The notes beneath the pieces were generated by a model. The model saw only the letters and a program-made list of their open reading frames with translations, made no database searches and was not told where the DNA came from. This document shows, one piece after another, positions 1 to 6,227 of a DNA stretch of 25,925 nucleotides; position 1 is the stretch's first letter, and the number at the start of each line of letters is the position of its first letter. Made by a program: the position numbers and the translations under genes. The stretch is from Rhodospirillales bacterium (GTDB lineage: Bacteria > Pseudomonadota > Alphaproteobacteria > Rhodospirillales > JABHCV01): positions 1-25,925 of the forward strand of contig JADHSW010000012.1 of NCBI GenBank assembly GCA_016776705.1, in the 5' to 3' direction.

Positions 1-111
1 TCTGTAAAGATCCACTGAGTACATCCTTCCGCCTTCCAACCCCAATAGGGTCAAAGGCACAAAAGTGGCGGAATTTTACTCCGCCCGCAGCCACATTATG
101 CGACCGCCTCA

Positions 112-498
112 GTGGACCAGTATTGCTCCGCCGCATACATTCGTTTTGTTAGTGCGGATAGTTTCCAATCGATAGACATGCTGCAGACATTGCAGCGTGC
201 CGGATTTATCGTCGGACAACGCTCCATGGACCGGACACCCGAACCCTACGAATGGCTTAAAGCGGCCCTGTATGATCAACGGGTTTCCATACCAGACCAC
301 GAAACGCTCCGAACTGAATTGATATCCCTTGAAGTTGATAGCAAAACAGAAAAGGTGGATCACCCGCCAACCGGTTCAAAGGATTTAGCGGATGCCCTTG
401 CAGGTGTCGTCTATGGCTTATCCATGCGGAGGGATGTCTGGACCCAACACAGGGTAACCCCCGGTAAATTTATCCGTACACAGTTAAGGGCATCATGA
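112..498 (+). pseudogene. Phage terminase large subunit, C-terminal remnant
   Basis: The 128-residue product looks like only the nuclease-domain end of a phage terminase large subunit, the motor that cuts and packages phage DNA. The diagnostic stretch is near residues 82-102, reading KVDHPPTGSKDLADALAGVV, which matches the conserved Asp-rich C-terminal block of these proteins. The preceding part (about residues 14-75: ADSFQS, SMDRTPEPYE, ALYDQRV) also fits that family. Full-length terminases are roughly 450-600 residues, so the ATPase domain is missing. The frame is open upstream to base 49, with a TAG at 46-48, and the GTG at 112 has no convincing ribosome binding site, so I read this as a decayed fragment rather than a functional gene. 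No other phage structural gene is in the window. The family call is from recalled motif patterns, not a database search. Confidence 0.72.
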
Positions 499-525
499 AT
501 TCGGCAATTTCAGTCGTGCGAATGG

Positions 526-825
526 CTATTCAGAGTATTTTGCATTCTTGGGGGATATAATACGGACTGCATTAAATTTTTTATCTTCCATCCAACTTTG
601 CCTGTCGTCATCTTCATCAAGTGGGTCATATCCTTCTAAATATTCTTCAGGAACTGGTAGGCCACGTTTTTTAAACCATGCTCGCTCTTTGGCTACAGGA
701 ATGGCATTTACTGTGGCTTCCGCCAAGTCCGTGATGTCATCTCTGTCAACGCCTTCAACCAAATCACCACCGGCAGCGGCCAGCAGCAATTCTTTATCTG
801 TATTCTTTGGCGATTTGTTAGTCAT
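526..825 (-). CDS. Small acidic hypothetical protein
   Basis: I do not recognise this 99-residue protein. It is strongly acidic, with a Glu/Asp-rich centre (LEGYDPLDEDDDRQSW around residues 63-78) and a basic C-terminal third. It has no signal peptide, membrane segment, Cys pairs or obvious DNA-binding helix-turn-helix. The ATG at 823-825 is preceded on the minus strand by an AGGA about 8 bases upstream, which supports this start. The overlapping plus-strand frame is serine-rich and looks like a shadow. It lies between a terminase remnant and a serine recombinase, so it may be phage or mobile-element cargo, but that is only context. A small toxin-antitoxin or anti-restriction role cannot be excluded and has no direct support. 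Confidence 0.6.
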   Translation of the reverse strand: MTNKSPKNTDKELLLAAAGGDLVEGVDRDDITDLAEATVNAIPVAKERAWFKKRGLPVPEEYLEGYDPLDEDDDRQSWMEDKKFNAVRIISPKNAKYSE

Positions 826-879
826 GATTTAATCCTAACCACTGACGGCTTATTCCAAATTATGTCTCTGATGAGGGTG

Positions 880-909
880 GTTCGGAAAACCCCTTTAAGT
901 TTTCAACAC
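880..909. promoter_or_regulatory. Candidate resolvase binding subsite (distal)
   Basis: Imperfect inverted repeat: GTTCGGAAAAC (880-890) faces GTTTTCAACAC (899-909), matching at 8 of 11 positions, with an 8-bp centre. The left arm is the exact reverse complement of the right arm of the neighbouring site at 953-978. Paired subsites with different centre lengths upstream of a resolvase gene are the usual build of res sites in serine resolvase systems. Function is inferred. Confidence 0.45.
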
Positions 910-952
910 ACCGACCCTTGAAATTACACAATAATTATAACCCAATTATGTG

Positions 953-978
953 GTTCGATAAACAATCGTTTTCCGAAC
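953..978. promoter_or_regulatory. Candidate resolvase crossover-type subsite
   Basis: Inverted repeat GTTCGATAAAC (953-963) and GTTTTCCGAAC (968-978), matching at 9 of 11 positions around a 4-bp centre AATC. A roughly 28-bp site with about 12-bp arms and a 4-bp centre is the geometry of resolvase crossover site I in Tn3-like systems. It lies 87 bp upstream of the recombinase ATG. An extra small inverted repeat, ATAATT (931-936) and AATTAT (944-949), sits between the two candidate subsites. Binding by the adjacent recombinase is inference; the promoter of that gene probably overlaps this stretch, which would allow autoregulation. Confidence 0.5.
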
Positions 979-1064
979 ATGATTATGTTATGATGTAATC
1001 GACCCGCCAGGGCGCAGCAACACCCCAACGGGCCTGAGCCATAACAGCTATTGGAGTAGCAATC

Positions 1065-1676
1065 ATGACCTCCCAAAAGAATACCACACTTAAACGCGCC
1101 GCCATTTATATCCGCGTCAGCACCGACGGACAGACCGTCGAAAACCAACGCCTGGAACTTGAGCAAGCCGCTGAGAGGGCAGGCTGGGTGATTGTTGCCG
1201 TTTATGATGACAACGGTGTCTCCGGAGCCAAGTCCCGGGAACAGCGAGACGCCTTTGACCGGCTTTGTAAGGAAGCCACACGCCGCAAGTTCGACGTGGT
1301 CATGTCCTGGTCCGTGGACCGATTAGGACGATCCCTGCAAGACCTGATTGGCTTCCTGAGCGAACTTCATGCCGTCGGCGTTGACCTGTATCTGCATCAG
1401 CAGGGCATCGATACCACGACCCCAGCAGGCAAGGCGATGTTCCAGATGATGGGCGTATTTGCTGAGTTCGAGCGAGCGATGATCCAAGAGCGGGTGAAGG
1501 CTGGGTTGAACCGGGCCAAGGCTCAAGGCAAGACCTTGGGACGCCCAAAGGTGACGGGAAAGGTAGAGAACGCCGTGCTAGCCGCGAGGGCGCAGGGGAC
1601 CGGCAAGCGCAAGATAGCGCGGCAACTGGGGGTCGGTGTTTCTACGGTAAACCGGATAATTGCAGAGGCTGCATGA
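1065..1676 (+). CDS. Small serine recombinase (resolvase/invertase family)
   Basis: This is a 203-residue site-specific recombinase of the resolvase/invertase type, which cuts and rejoins DNA through a covalent 5'-phosphoserine. The N-terminal catalytic domain opens with AAIYIRVSTDGQ, giving nucleophile Ser19 and Arg17. It continues with the FDVVMSWSVDRLGRSLQDL block around residues 77-95 (the conserved active-site Arg region) and the long dimerisation helix including FAEFERAMIQERVKAGL at about residues 133-149. A C-terminal helix-turn-helix of the Hin/resolvase kind (GKRKIARQLGVGVSTVNRII) ends the protein. Length is that of a small, not large, serine recombinase. A GGAG sits 8 bases before the ATG. 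Upstream are paired inverted repeats that look like its res site. Whether it resolves, inverts or integrates cannot be told from the sequence. It is probably left over from a transposon or phage together with the terminase remnant. Confidence 0.93.
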   Translation: MTSQKNTTLKRAAIYIRVSTDGQTVENQRLELEQAAERAGWVIVAVYDDNGVSGAKSREQRDAFDRLCKEATRRKFDVVMSWSVDRLGRSLQDLIGFLSELHAVGVDLYLHQQGIDTTTPAGKAMFQMMGVFAEFERAMIQERVKAGLNRAKAQGKTLGRPKVTGKVENAVLAARAQGTGKRKIARQLGVGVSTVNRIIAEAA

Positions 1677-1718
1677 GCAATTGATCAATGCACCTCAATT
1701 TTTATAAACGTGACGCAT

Positions 1719-1834
1719 CTCTCAAATCCCGCAAACATCGAATGAATTTTGAGAGGTTGTTTCAAGGGACAGTTCTGAGAGGAAAAACCATACAACAAAC
1801 GCAGCATTTGGCCTTGTCACTGCTCCCTCTCAAA
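1719..1834. repeat. Three copies of CTCTCAAA (one inverted)
   Basis: CTCTCAAA occurs at 1719-1726 and 1827-1834, and its reverse complement TTTGAGAG at 1748-1755. The segment ATTTTGAGAGG around 1746-1756 also resembles, at 9 of 11 positions, the inverted sequence just outside the IS5-type remnant near 2273 (ATTTTGAAAAG on the minus strand). It may therefore mark an old IS terminus. This is weak evidence from short matches. Confidence 0.3.
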
Positions 1835-2059
1835 AACGATCGTTTATGATGGAGATGGATATCATCCCAGCCAGACGGACCAAGCGGCGGCTTATGTCGA
1901 TGATGGCGTCCAGACGTTCGCAAAAGAGATCGGCGTCACGGCGATTGTGCTTTTTGGGCTTCATGAAAATCTACCAGAAAAAAACGTTACGGGCTTGCTT
2001 CCTGGCATTTTCCGATATTCGATTACCAAAGGGAATCGATTTGTCAATATGTCGAGAGT
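1779..2059 (+). pseudogene. Unidentified coding-like fragment
   Basis: One plus-strand frame is open from 1779 to 2219. Its first part has a protein-like composition: about codons 22-65 read IVYDGDGYHPSQTDQ, then AAAYVDDGVQTFAKE, then IGVTAIVLFG. I do not recognise a family. The AKEIGVTAIVLFG stretch has a faint look of a TIM-barrel strand but is too short to use. There is no ribosome binding site or good start codon; the first ATG in frame is at 1947. From about 2060 the frame runs, out of phase, over an IS5-type transposase remnant, so any real gene would have been cut there. I read it as the truncated 5' part of a gene broken by an insertion, with low certainty. Confidence 0.25.
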
Positions 2060-2242
2060 TTTTCAGAGCGAACTAACGACGATGCATCTGGCTTTGAAGT
2101 CATTCCTCGCCGCTGGGTGGTCAAACGCACATTTGCATGGATGGGACGAAATCGGCAATTGGCGAAGGATTTTGAGAAAATCGTCGAAACCTCGATGGCA
2201 TACCTCGAAGTTGCTATGATCCAGCTGATGATAAGGCGCTGA
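2060..2242 (+). pseudogene. IS5-family transposase C-terminal remnant
   Basis: Read in the frame ending at the TGA at 2240-2242, this stretch encodes the last 60 or so residues of an IS5-family DDE transposase. Diagnostic pieces are DDASGFEVIPRRWVVKRTFA, then WMGRNRQLAKDFEKIVETS, then MAYLEVAMIQLMIRRL. The signature PRRWVV-R-TFAW--R-R-LAKD, containing the catalytic Glu region of this subgroup in intact members, is recognisable. The rest of the roughly 800-900 bp element is missing and the upstream sequence is unrelated, so it is inactive. The sequence after it (to 2286) may include the old right end, and the IS630 element has inserted at that edge. Confidence 0.75.
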
Positions 2243-2288
2243 GCAAGATCATGAAATTACGGCATTCTTTTCAAAATAGGTTCTTATA

Positions 2289-2297
2289 CCAGCGAGC
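2289..2297. repeat. IS630 terminal inverted repeat, left
   Basis: CCAGCGAGC, exact inverted match to 3442-3450 and adjacent to a TA dinucleotide at 2287-2288. Confidence 0.75.
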
Positions 2298-2298
2298 A

Positions 2299-2856
2299 TT
2301 AACCAGAACCCATCGCCCATTTCCGTTGGCCGATTGACATTATCTTCCAAGGTTGATCGATGAGCTTGTTCCAGGCTTCGCAACATAGGGCGACGATTTC
2401 GTCGTACGATTTGAATATCCGGCTGGACAGCCAATTGTCGCGCATGAACTGCCATAGGTTTTCCACGGGGTTGAGTTCGGGTGCCCTTGGCGGCAAGGGT
2501 AGCAATGTGATGTTGGCCGGGATTTTAAGTTTGCCTGTGGTGTGCCATCCGGCCCGATCAAGGATGAGAATAGCGTGGGCACTCGGCGTCACTTGGGACG
2601 AGATTTCATCGAGATGCCATTGCATGGCCTCGGTGTTGCAGTGGGGCAGAACGAGGCCCGCGCCGACGCCGCGTGCGGGACAGACAGCGCCGAAAATATA
2701 AGCCGACTTCGTGCGTTGATCCTTGGGGGCCGTGGGCCGGCTGCCGCGTTTTGCCCAGCGCCGCGTGAGCTTGGTCTTCTGGCCGACCCTGGCTTCATCT
2801 TGCCACCAAATTTTTATGTTGGTGTTGGCCGGGAGCCGGCTCCGGATCTCCTCCAC
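2299..2856 (-). CDS. IS630 transposase, catalytic part (orfB)
   Basis: This ORF of about 185 codons carries the DDE catalytic domain of an IS630-family transposase. The first catalytic Asp is in KIWWQDEARVGQ (near residue 20), the second in HAILILDRAGWHTT (near residue 100), and the Glu in APELNPVENLWQF (near residue 132). The reading probably does not begin at its own Met. The frame is open upstream and reads NFPDEVEEIRSRL directly after the A7 run of orfA, which restores the normal family sequence through KKNFP. The last residues, downstream of the catalytic core, reach to within 2 bp of the left inverted repeat. All three acidic residues are present, so a frameshifted fusion could be active. 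Confidence 0.88.
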   Translation of the reverse strand: MEEIRSRLPANTNIKIWWQDEARVGQKTKLTRRWAKRGSRPTAPKDQRTKSAYIFGAVCPARGVGAGLVLPHCNTEAMQWHLDEISSQVTPSAHAILILDRAGWHTTGKLKIPANITLLPLPPRAPELNPVENLWQFMRDNWLSSRIFKSYDEIVALCCEAWNKLIDQPWKIMSIGQRKWAMGSG

Positions 2857-3362
2857 CTCGTCGGGGAAGTTTTTTTAAAACCTTCGACGGCGAATTCGTT
2901 CTGCCCCTTATGGCGCGGACGTGCCGAAATTTTGCGGAACCCCAAAGCCCGCAGTTCACGGCCAACGCTCGATTCCTCAAGCGAGACACGAAACTCCTCA
3001 AACAACCAAAGAGCCAAATCTTTTCGCCGCCAGCGCACGACGCCGTGGATCGCCGGGATCGGTCCATCCTCAACGATTTGTGCAAGCGCCTGGCGTTGCG
3101 CGTCATTGAGCTTGCTGGGTTGGCCGCTCGCCTTGCCGTCAATCAGGCCGTCCGGGCCCTTGGCGTTAAAACGAAGAACCCAGTCCCTGATAACCTGAAG
3201 TCCGACGTCACCGATCCGGGCCGCGTCCGTGCGCTTGCCGCCATCGTAAATCTCCGCAAGTGCAAGAAGTCGTCGGCTCTGCCCCGCATCCTTCGAGGCC
3301 TTGGCAAAACGCCGCAACTCCGGCCCATTAAAATCATCCCGCAACGCAATCGCTCTACCCAT
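2814..3362 (-). CDS. IS630 transposase, DNA-binding part (orfA)
   Basis: The ORF encodes the N-terminal part of the IS630 transposase: tandem helix-turn-helix/winged-helix modules that bind the terminal repeats. Residues of about 35-110 (LALAEIYDGGKRTDAARIG, VIRDWVLRFNAKGPDGLID) show the usual HTH pattern, followed by the second module ending ELRALGFRKISARP. The start ATG at 3360-3362 has a strong GGAGG 7 bases upstream on the minus strand. Near codon 163 the message runs GGT TTT AAA AAA ACT. A -1 shift on the A7 run (2870-2876) joins it to orfB, giving a product of roughly 345 residues, the usual length for the family. After the A7 run the orfA frame encodes only an unrelated Arg-rich tail. 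Confidence 0.88.
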   Translation of the reverse strand: MGRAIALRDDFNGPELRRFAKASKDAGQSRRLLALAEIYDGGKRTDAARIGDVGLQVIRDWVLRFNAKGPDGLIDGKASGQPSKLNDAQRQALAQIVEDGPIPAIHGVVRWRRKDLALWLFEEFRVSLEESSVGRELRALGFRKISARPRHKGQNEFAVEGFKKTSPTRWRRSGAGSRPTPT

Positions 3363-3441
3363 GACGAACCTCCGAATCTGTTCATCACATTGATTCAGAC
3401 TTTTGGCCGAATGGGAATCCCGAAAATGAGTCTCATTCAGG

Positions 3442-3450
3442 GCTCGCTGG
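3442..3450. repeat. IS630 terminal inverted repeat, right
   Basis: GCTCGCTGG, exact inverted match to 2289-2297, followed by TA at 3451-3452. Confidence 0.75.
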
Positions 3451-3471
3451 TATTAGACTGAGGATGTGATA

Positions 3472-4920
3472 ATGTCCGCACGGAAATTAAAGGGCTCTAT
3501 AAGAATGCACGTGAAATACTACGGAACTTTATTCATCTGGCATCAAACAATCATTATTGCTTTTGCCGGACTGGTGGCCGCCAGCTTCCTATTCTACTGG
3601 GTCCCGATTGAAGTTCTAAGGTATATTGCTATCATTATTATAGCAGCCCAAGTTTGGCTTGAAAACAAGAATGGGCAGGGCCTTTTTATTACCTCCCCGC
3701 CGTTTCTCTTGTCATGTATTTCTTTATTTTTCTTTTCTTTTCTGCAAGGGATGACTGTCTATCTTTCGGAAATTCCCACGAACGATTTTGTGAACTCAGT
3801 GGGAAGTGATGCTGAGCGATACATTGCTGCATTCGCCATGATAATCCTTATTATGCATGCTTCTGTCGTCCTCTATATCAACACCAACCCCGCAACTGAA
3901 CAATTTATACAAATAAAAAGGACCTCATATTTATCAATAATTTTTATTTTCTTAATAATTATTCTAACAATTGCCAATGTTATTTATTTCTATTCTCCAT
4001 TTGATCAGGCGATGTCCTATTATAGGACTCTCCGTTTCCTGTCGCCGCCGTTGCAAGCATTTATGCTCGTCTATCTTATTCGCCAGGGGATTGGAAGAGG
4101 GGGCAAATTTAAAGCCCTGCTGGCCTTGGTTTTTTTCATTTCTTTTTCGGGGATGCTTTCCGTTCACGAAGGAAAAATCCCCATCTTTATTGCTATGGCG
4201 GCATCACTTTACTGGCTGCGGCTAGCTAATGTTTCGATAAAAAGAGTAATTCTCATCGGAATAATTTTTGTGATGCTCGGAATTGGGGGAGTGCACGTGA
4301 TGCAGTCCATCAGGACTCCTCATGATTCATTGAAGAGTTCTGAGGAAACATTAGAAGCGACGGCACATATGTTCCAAAAAATTCTTGTGTGGAAAACGAT
4401 GTGGCGACAAACGGACACTGTTAATTGTCTCAAGAATGCAATAAGCACTCATCGGGGCCAGCCATTTATACTCTCCAAGCAATTCTTCTGGTTAAAAGGA
4501 CTCGTGCCTCGCGTTATCTGGCCTGAAAAACCGAGTCTATCCTTGGGACAAGACTATTCGACCCGCTACTGTGGATTCCCGAGTAAAGGAACTCACAGTT
4601 CCTCGATCACCTTGCTCGGACAACCCGTCATTCATGGGGACTGGGTTGGCCTGTTCATACACGTGGGCATACTTGTTGCTGGACTTGGCGGACTTGCCTG
4701 GTTAGGCCAGGATCCTCGCAGCTTATCTTCTGCATCCATTGCGGCACTATTACCGTGGTTGGTCGACTTTGATCAGGATTTTGCAATGTATGTCGCCAAC
4801 GCCGGTAAGTTTTTCCTGGTAGTGCTACCCTTGATTTTTATTGCCGGTCTGTCTGAACGAAACCAATCTGCATGGCGGCTTACTAAAATGCTTGGTCTCC
4901 AAACACGGCAGAAGCCATAG
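3472..4920 (+). CDS. Wzy-like O-antigen/exopolysaccharide polymerase
   Basis: A polytopic inner-membrane protein of about 482 residues with roughly 10-12 hydrophobic segments, likely joining lipid-linked repeat units in the periplasm. The supporting motif is GLVPRVIWPEKPSLSLGQDY (about residues 344-363) followed by HSSSITLLGQPVIHGDWVG. An R-x-x-WP-x-KP element before a predicted periplasmic segment is typical of Wzy/oligosaccharide polymerases. These families have very low overall identity, so the call rests on topology, motif and neighbours. The ATG at 3472 is preferred over the GTG at 3466 because TGAGGA at 3458-3463 would be too close to the GTG. The IS630 right end is 19 bp upstream, so the original promoter is lost. 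The gene is visibly more AT-rich than the genes after 10 kb, as Wzy genes often are, consistent with transfer. Confidence 0.78.
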   Translation: MSARKLKGSIRMHVKYYGTLFIWHQTIIIAFAGLVAASFLFYWVPIEVLRYIAIIIIAAQVWLENKNGQGLFITSPPFLLSCISLFFFSFLQGMTVYLSEIPTNDFVNSVGSDAERYIAAFAMIILIMHASVVLYINTNPATEQFIQIKRTSYLSIIFIFLIIILTIANVIYFYSPFDQAMSYYRTLRFLSPPLQAFMLVYLIRQGIGRGGKFKALLALVFFISFSGMLSVHEGKIPIFIAMAASLYWLRLANVSIKRVILIGIIFVMLGIGGVHVMQSIRTPHDSLKSSEETLEATAHMFQKILVWKTMWRQTDTVNCLKNAISTHRGQPFILSKQFFWLKGLVPRVIWPEKPSLSLGQDYSTRYCGFPSKGTHSSSITLLGQPVIHGDWVGLFIHVGILVAGLGGLAWLGQDPRSLSSASIAALLPWLVDFDQDFAMYVANAGKFFLVVLPLIFIAGLSERNQSAWRLTKMLGLQTRQKP

Positions 4921-4929
4921 AACCCGTTC

Positions 4930-4992
4930 AATATTCCTTGTCGCGTCAGGTCTGCTCTGCTATGAGCAATCATACAGGGAATATTAGTTTTT
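4930..4992 (+). promoter_or_regulatory. Large nested stem-loop between wzy-like gene and GT operon
   Basis: AATATTCCTTGT (4930-4941) and ACAGGGAATATT (4974-4985) form a 12-bp inverted repeat that is perfect in RNA apart from one G-U pair. Its loop contains a second hairpin, TGCTC (4953-4957) with GAGCA (4964-4968). AGTTTTT follows (4986-4992). It starts 10 bp after the stop codon of the polymerase and lies in the only sizeable gap of the operon. It could be a leaky terminator, an mRNA-processing or stabilising element, or a relic of a mobile end. No function is proven. Confidence 0.5.
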
Positions 4993-5045
4993 GAGCGATA
5001 CGTCCAGAACCGAACAAATGGCGCTTCATCTTTGGAATAAATGTA

Positions 5046-6227
5046 ATGGGTAGCATGCCGGCACCTGATGGGGAGCCCGTTCCTCCCGGCACGCGTGGCC
5101 CGATGCGTGTTCTTATTAATGGCGTCCATGCAAAGAGCGGGGGTGGCGTAACGTATTTGCGCAACATTATCCCAAAACTCGCCGCCATGCCAGGTGTCGA
5201 GCTCCACCTCTTCCTTCACAAGGACCAGTTCGACCTGTTTTATCCGGTCAGCGAAAAGGTAAATGTGACCCTTTTTTCCTTTCGCTCGACGTTCTTACAC
5301 ACATTAAGCTGGGAGCAGTTCGCCATCCCTCTCCATGCCTGGGCGATGGGCTGCGATGTTGTCTTTTCTCCGGCTAATTACGGCCCCATATTCGGACGAA
5401 ATCATGTCATCTTACTTAGGAACGCCGTTTCGGTCATTCAGTTAACGCAAAATCCGGGATCGATCATGTATTGGCTAGCGGTCACCGGTGCTACCTTCTT
5501 TTCATTGCTCACGGCCAAAAAGGCCATTGCCGTCTCACATTACGCAAAAAAGCTGTTGACCTTCGGGTTTCTCAAAAGCCTGGGCAATAAATGCACGGTC
5601 GTTCACCACGGCGTCCATCCAATCAGGACCGACCAGATGTATAATGCCAAACTTGGTTCTGACCTCCTTGCCGTGTCGGATATCTATATTCAGAAAAATT
5701 ACCACACCCTTCTCCAGGCTCATGCCTTGCTGGTTAAGAAATATCCCGAACTTCGGCTTTTTATTGTCGGTCGAGACATTGATCGTGCCTATACCCATGA
5801 ACTTGACACGCTCGCTCGGGAGTTAGGCGTCGAGAAAAACGTCATATTCAAGGGCCACGTGAATACCACGGAGCTTATGAAGCTCTACAAGAATTGTAGG
5901 GTATTCGTCTTTCCATCTCTGATCGAAACATTCGGCAATCCCCTTCTGGAAGCGATGGCGATTGGCGTTCCCATCGCCAGCTCAAAAGAAGCCGCAATGC
6001 CCGAAGTGCTCGGCGATACTGGATCGTTTTTTGATCCTAATGATCAAAACGATATGGCGGAAAAAATAGAAATGCTTCTTTTAAACAGTGAATTGAGCAT
6101 GACGCTTGGAAAAAAAGCATCCCAACGCGCCCGTTCGTTCAACTGGAGCGACACCGCTCAACAAACATACTGTGTTCTCAGGGACGCTGCCGAACCAAGG
6201 CCGGAAACGCCAAGACGTACACGATGA
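5046..6227 (+). CDS. GT4-family glycosyltransferase
   Basis: Retaining GT-B glycosyltransferase that would move a sugar from a nucleotide donor to a lipid-linked acceptor at the inner face of the membrane. The N-terminal Rossmann domain opens with MRVLINGVHAKSGGGVTYLR, whose Gly-rich loop binds acceptor or donor. The C-terminal domain holds VVHHGVHP (about residues 185-192) and the E-x7-E donor motif ETFGNPLLE (Glu294, Glu302). Two starts are possible: ATG 5046 with a weak GGA 9 bases upstream, or ATG 5103, where homologous proteins normally begin (Met20); the Pro-rich first 19 residues may not be translated. Its stop overlaps the next start as ATGA. It resembles the fifth GT of this operon at 9607 (shared AKxGGxVTY and FSxANxG segments), suggesting an old duplication. 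Sugar specificity cannot be read. Confidence 0.9.
   Translation: MGSMPAPDGEPVPPGTRGPMRVLINGVHAKSGGGVTYLRNIIPKLAAMPGVELHLFLHKDQFDLFYPVSEKVNVTLFSFRSTFLHTLSWEQFAIPLHAWAMGCDVVFSPANYGPIFGRNHVILLRNAVSVIQLTQNPGSIMYWLAVTGATFFSLLTAKKAIAVSHYAKKLLTFGFLKSLGNKCTVVHHGVHPIRTDQMYNAKLGSDLLAVSDIYIQKNYHTLLQAHALLVKKYPELRLFIVGRDIDRAYTHELDTLARELGVEKNVIFKGHVNTTELMKLYKNCRVFVFPSLIETFGNPLLEAMAIGVPIASSKEAAMPEVLGDTGSFFDPNDQNDMAEKIEMLLLNSELSMTLGKKASQRARSFNWSDTAQQTYCVLRDAAEPRPETPRRTR

Larger units (their letters stand above)
2289..3450 (-). mobile_element. IS630-family insertion sequence, apparently complete
   Basis: The element is bounded by 9-bp inverted repeats, CCAGCGAGC at 2289-2297 and GCTCGCTGG at 3442-3450, and each end is flanked by TA (2287-2288 and 3451-3452), the target site duplicated by IS630-family elements. 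The length of about 1.16 kb is normal for the family. It carries two minus-strand ORFs that together make one transposase. The left end lies at the edge of an IS5 remnant and the right end lies only 19 bp before the ATG of the Wzy-like gene, so it separates the polysaccharide operon from whatever was upstream. Confidence 0.85.

Noticed and set aside
67..85. GGCGGA/TCCGCC hairpin as a terminator.
   Set aside because: The stem is only 6 bp, with no T run, and it lies within the open frame of the terminase remnant.
1870..1960. Resemblance of AKEIGVTAIVLFG to the N-terminal strand of porphobilinogen synthase (HemB).
   Set aside because: The match is about a dozen hydrophobic residues with no active-site or metal-binding motif.
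2542..3198. Plus-strand frame of 218 codons over the IS630 element.
   Set aside because: It is antisense to both clear transposase ORFs and has no family features.
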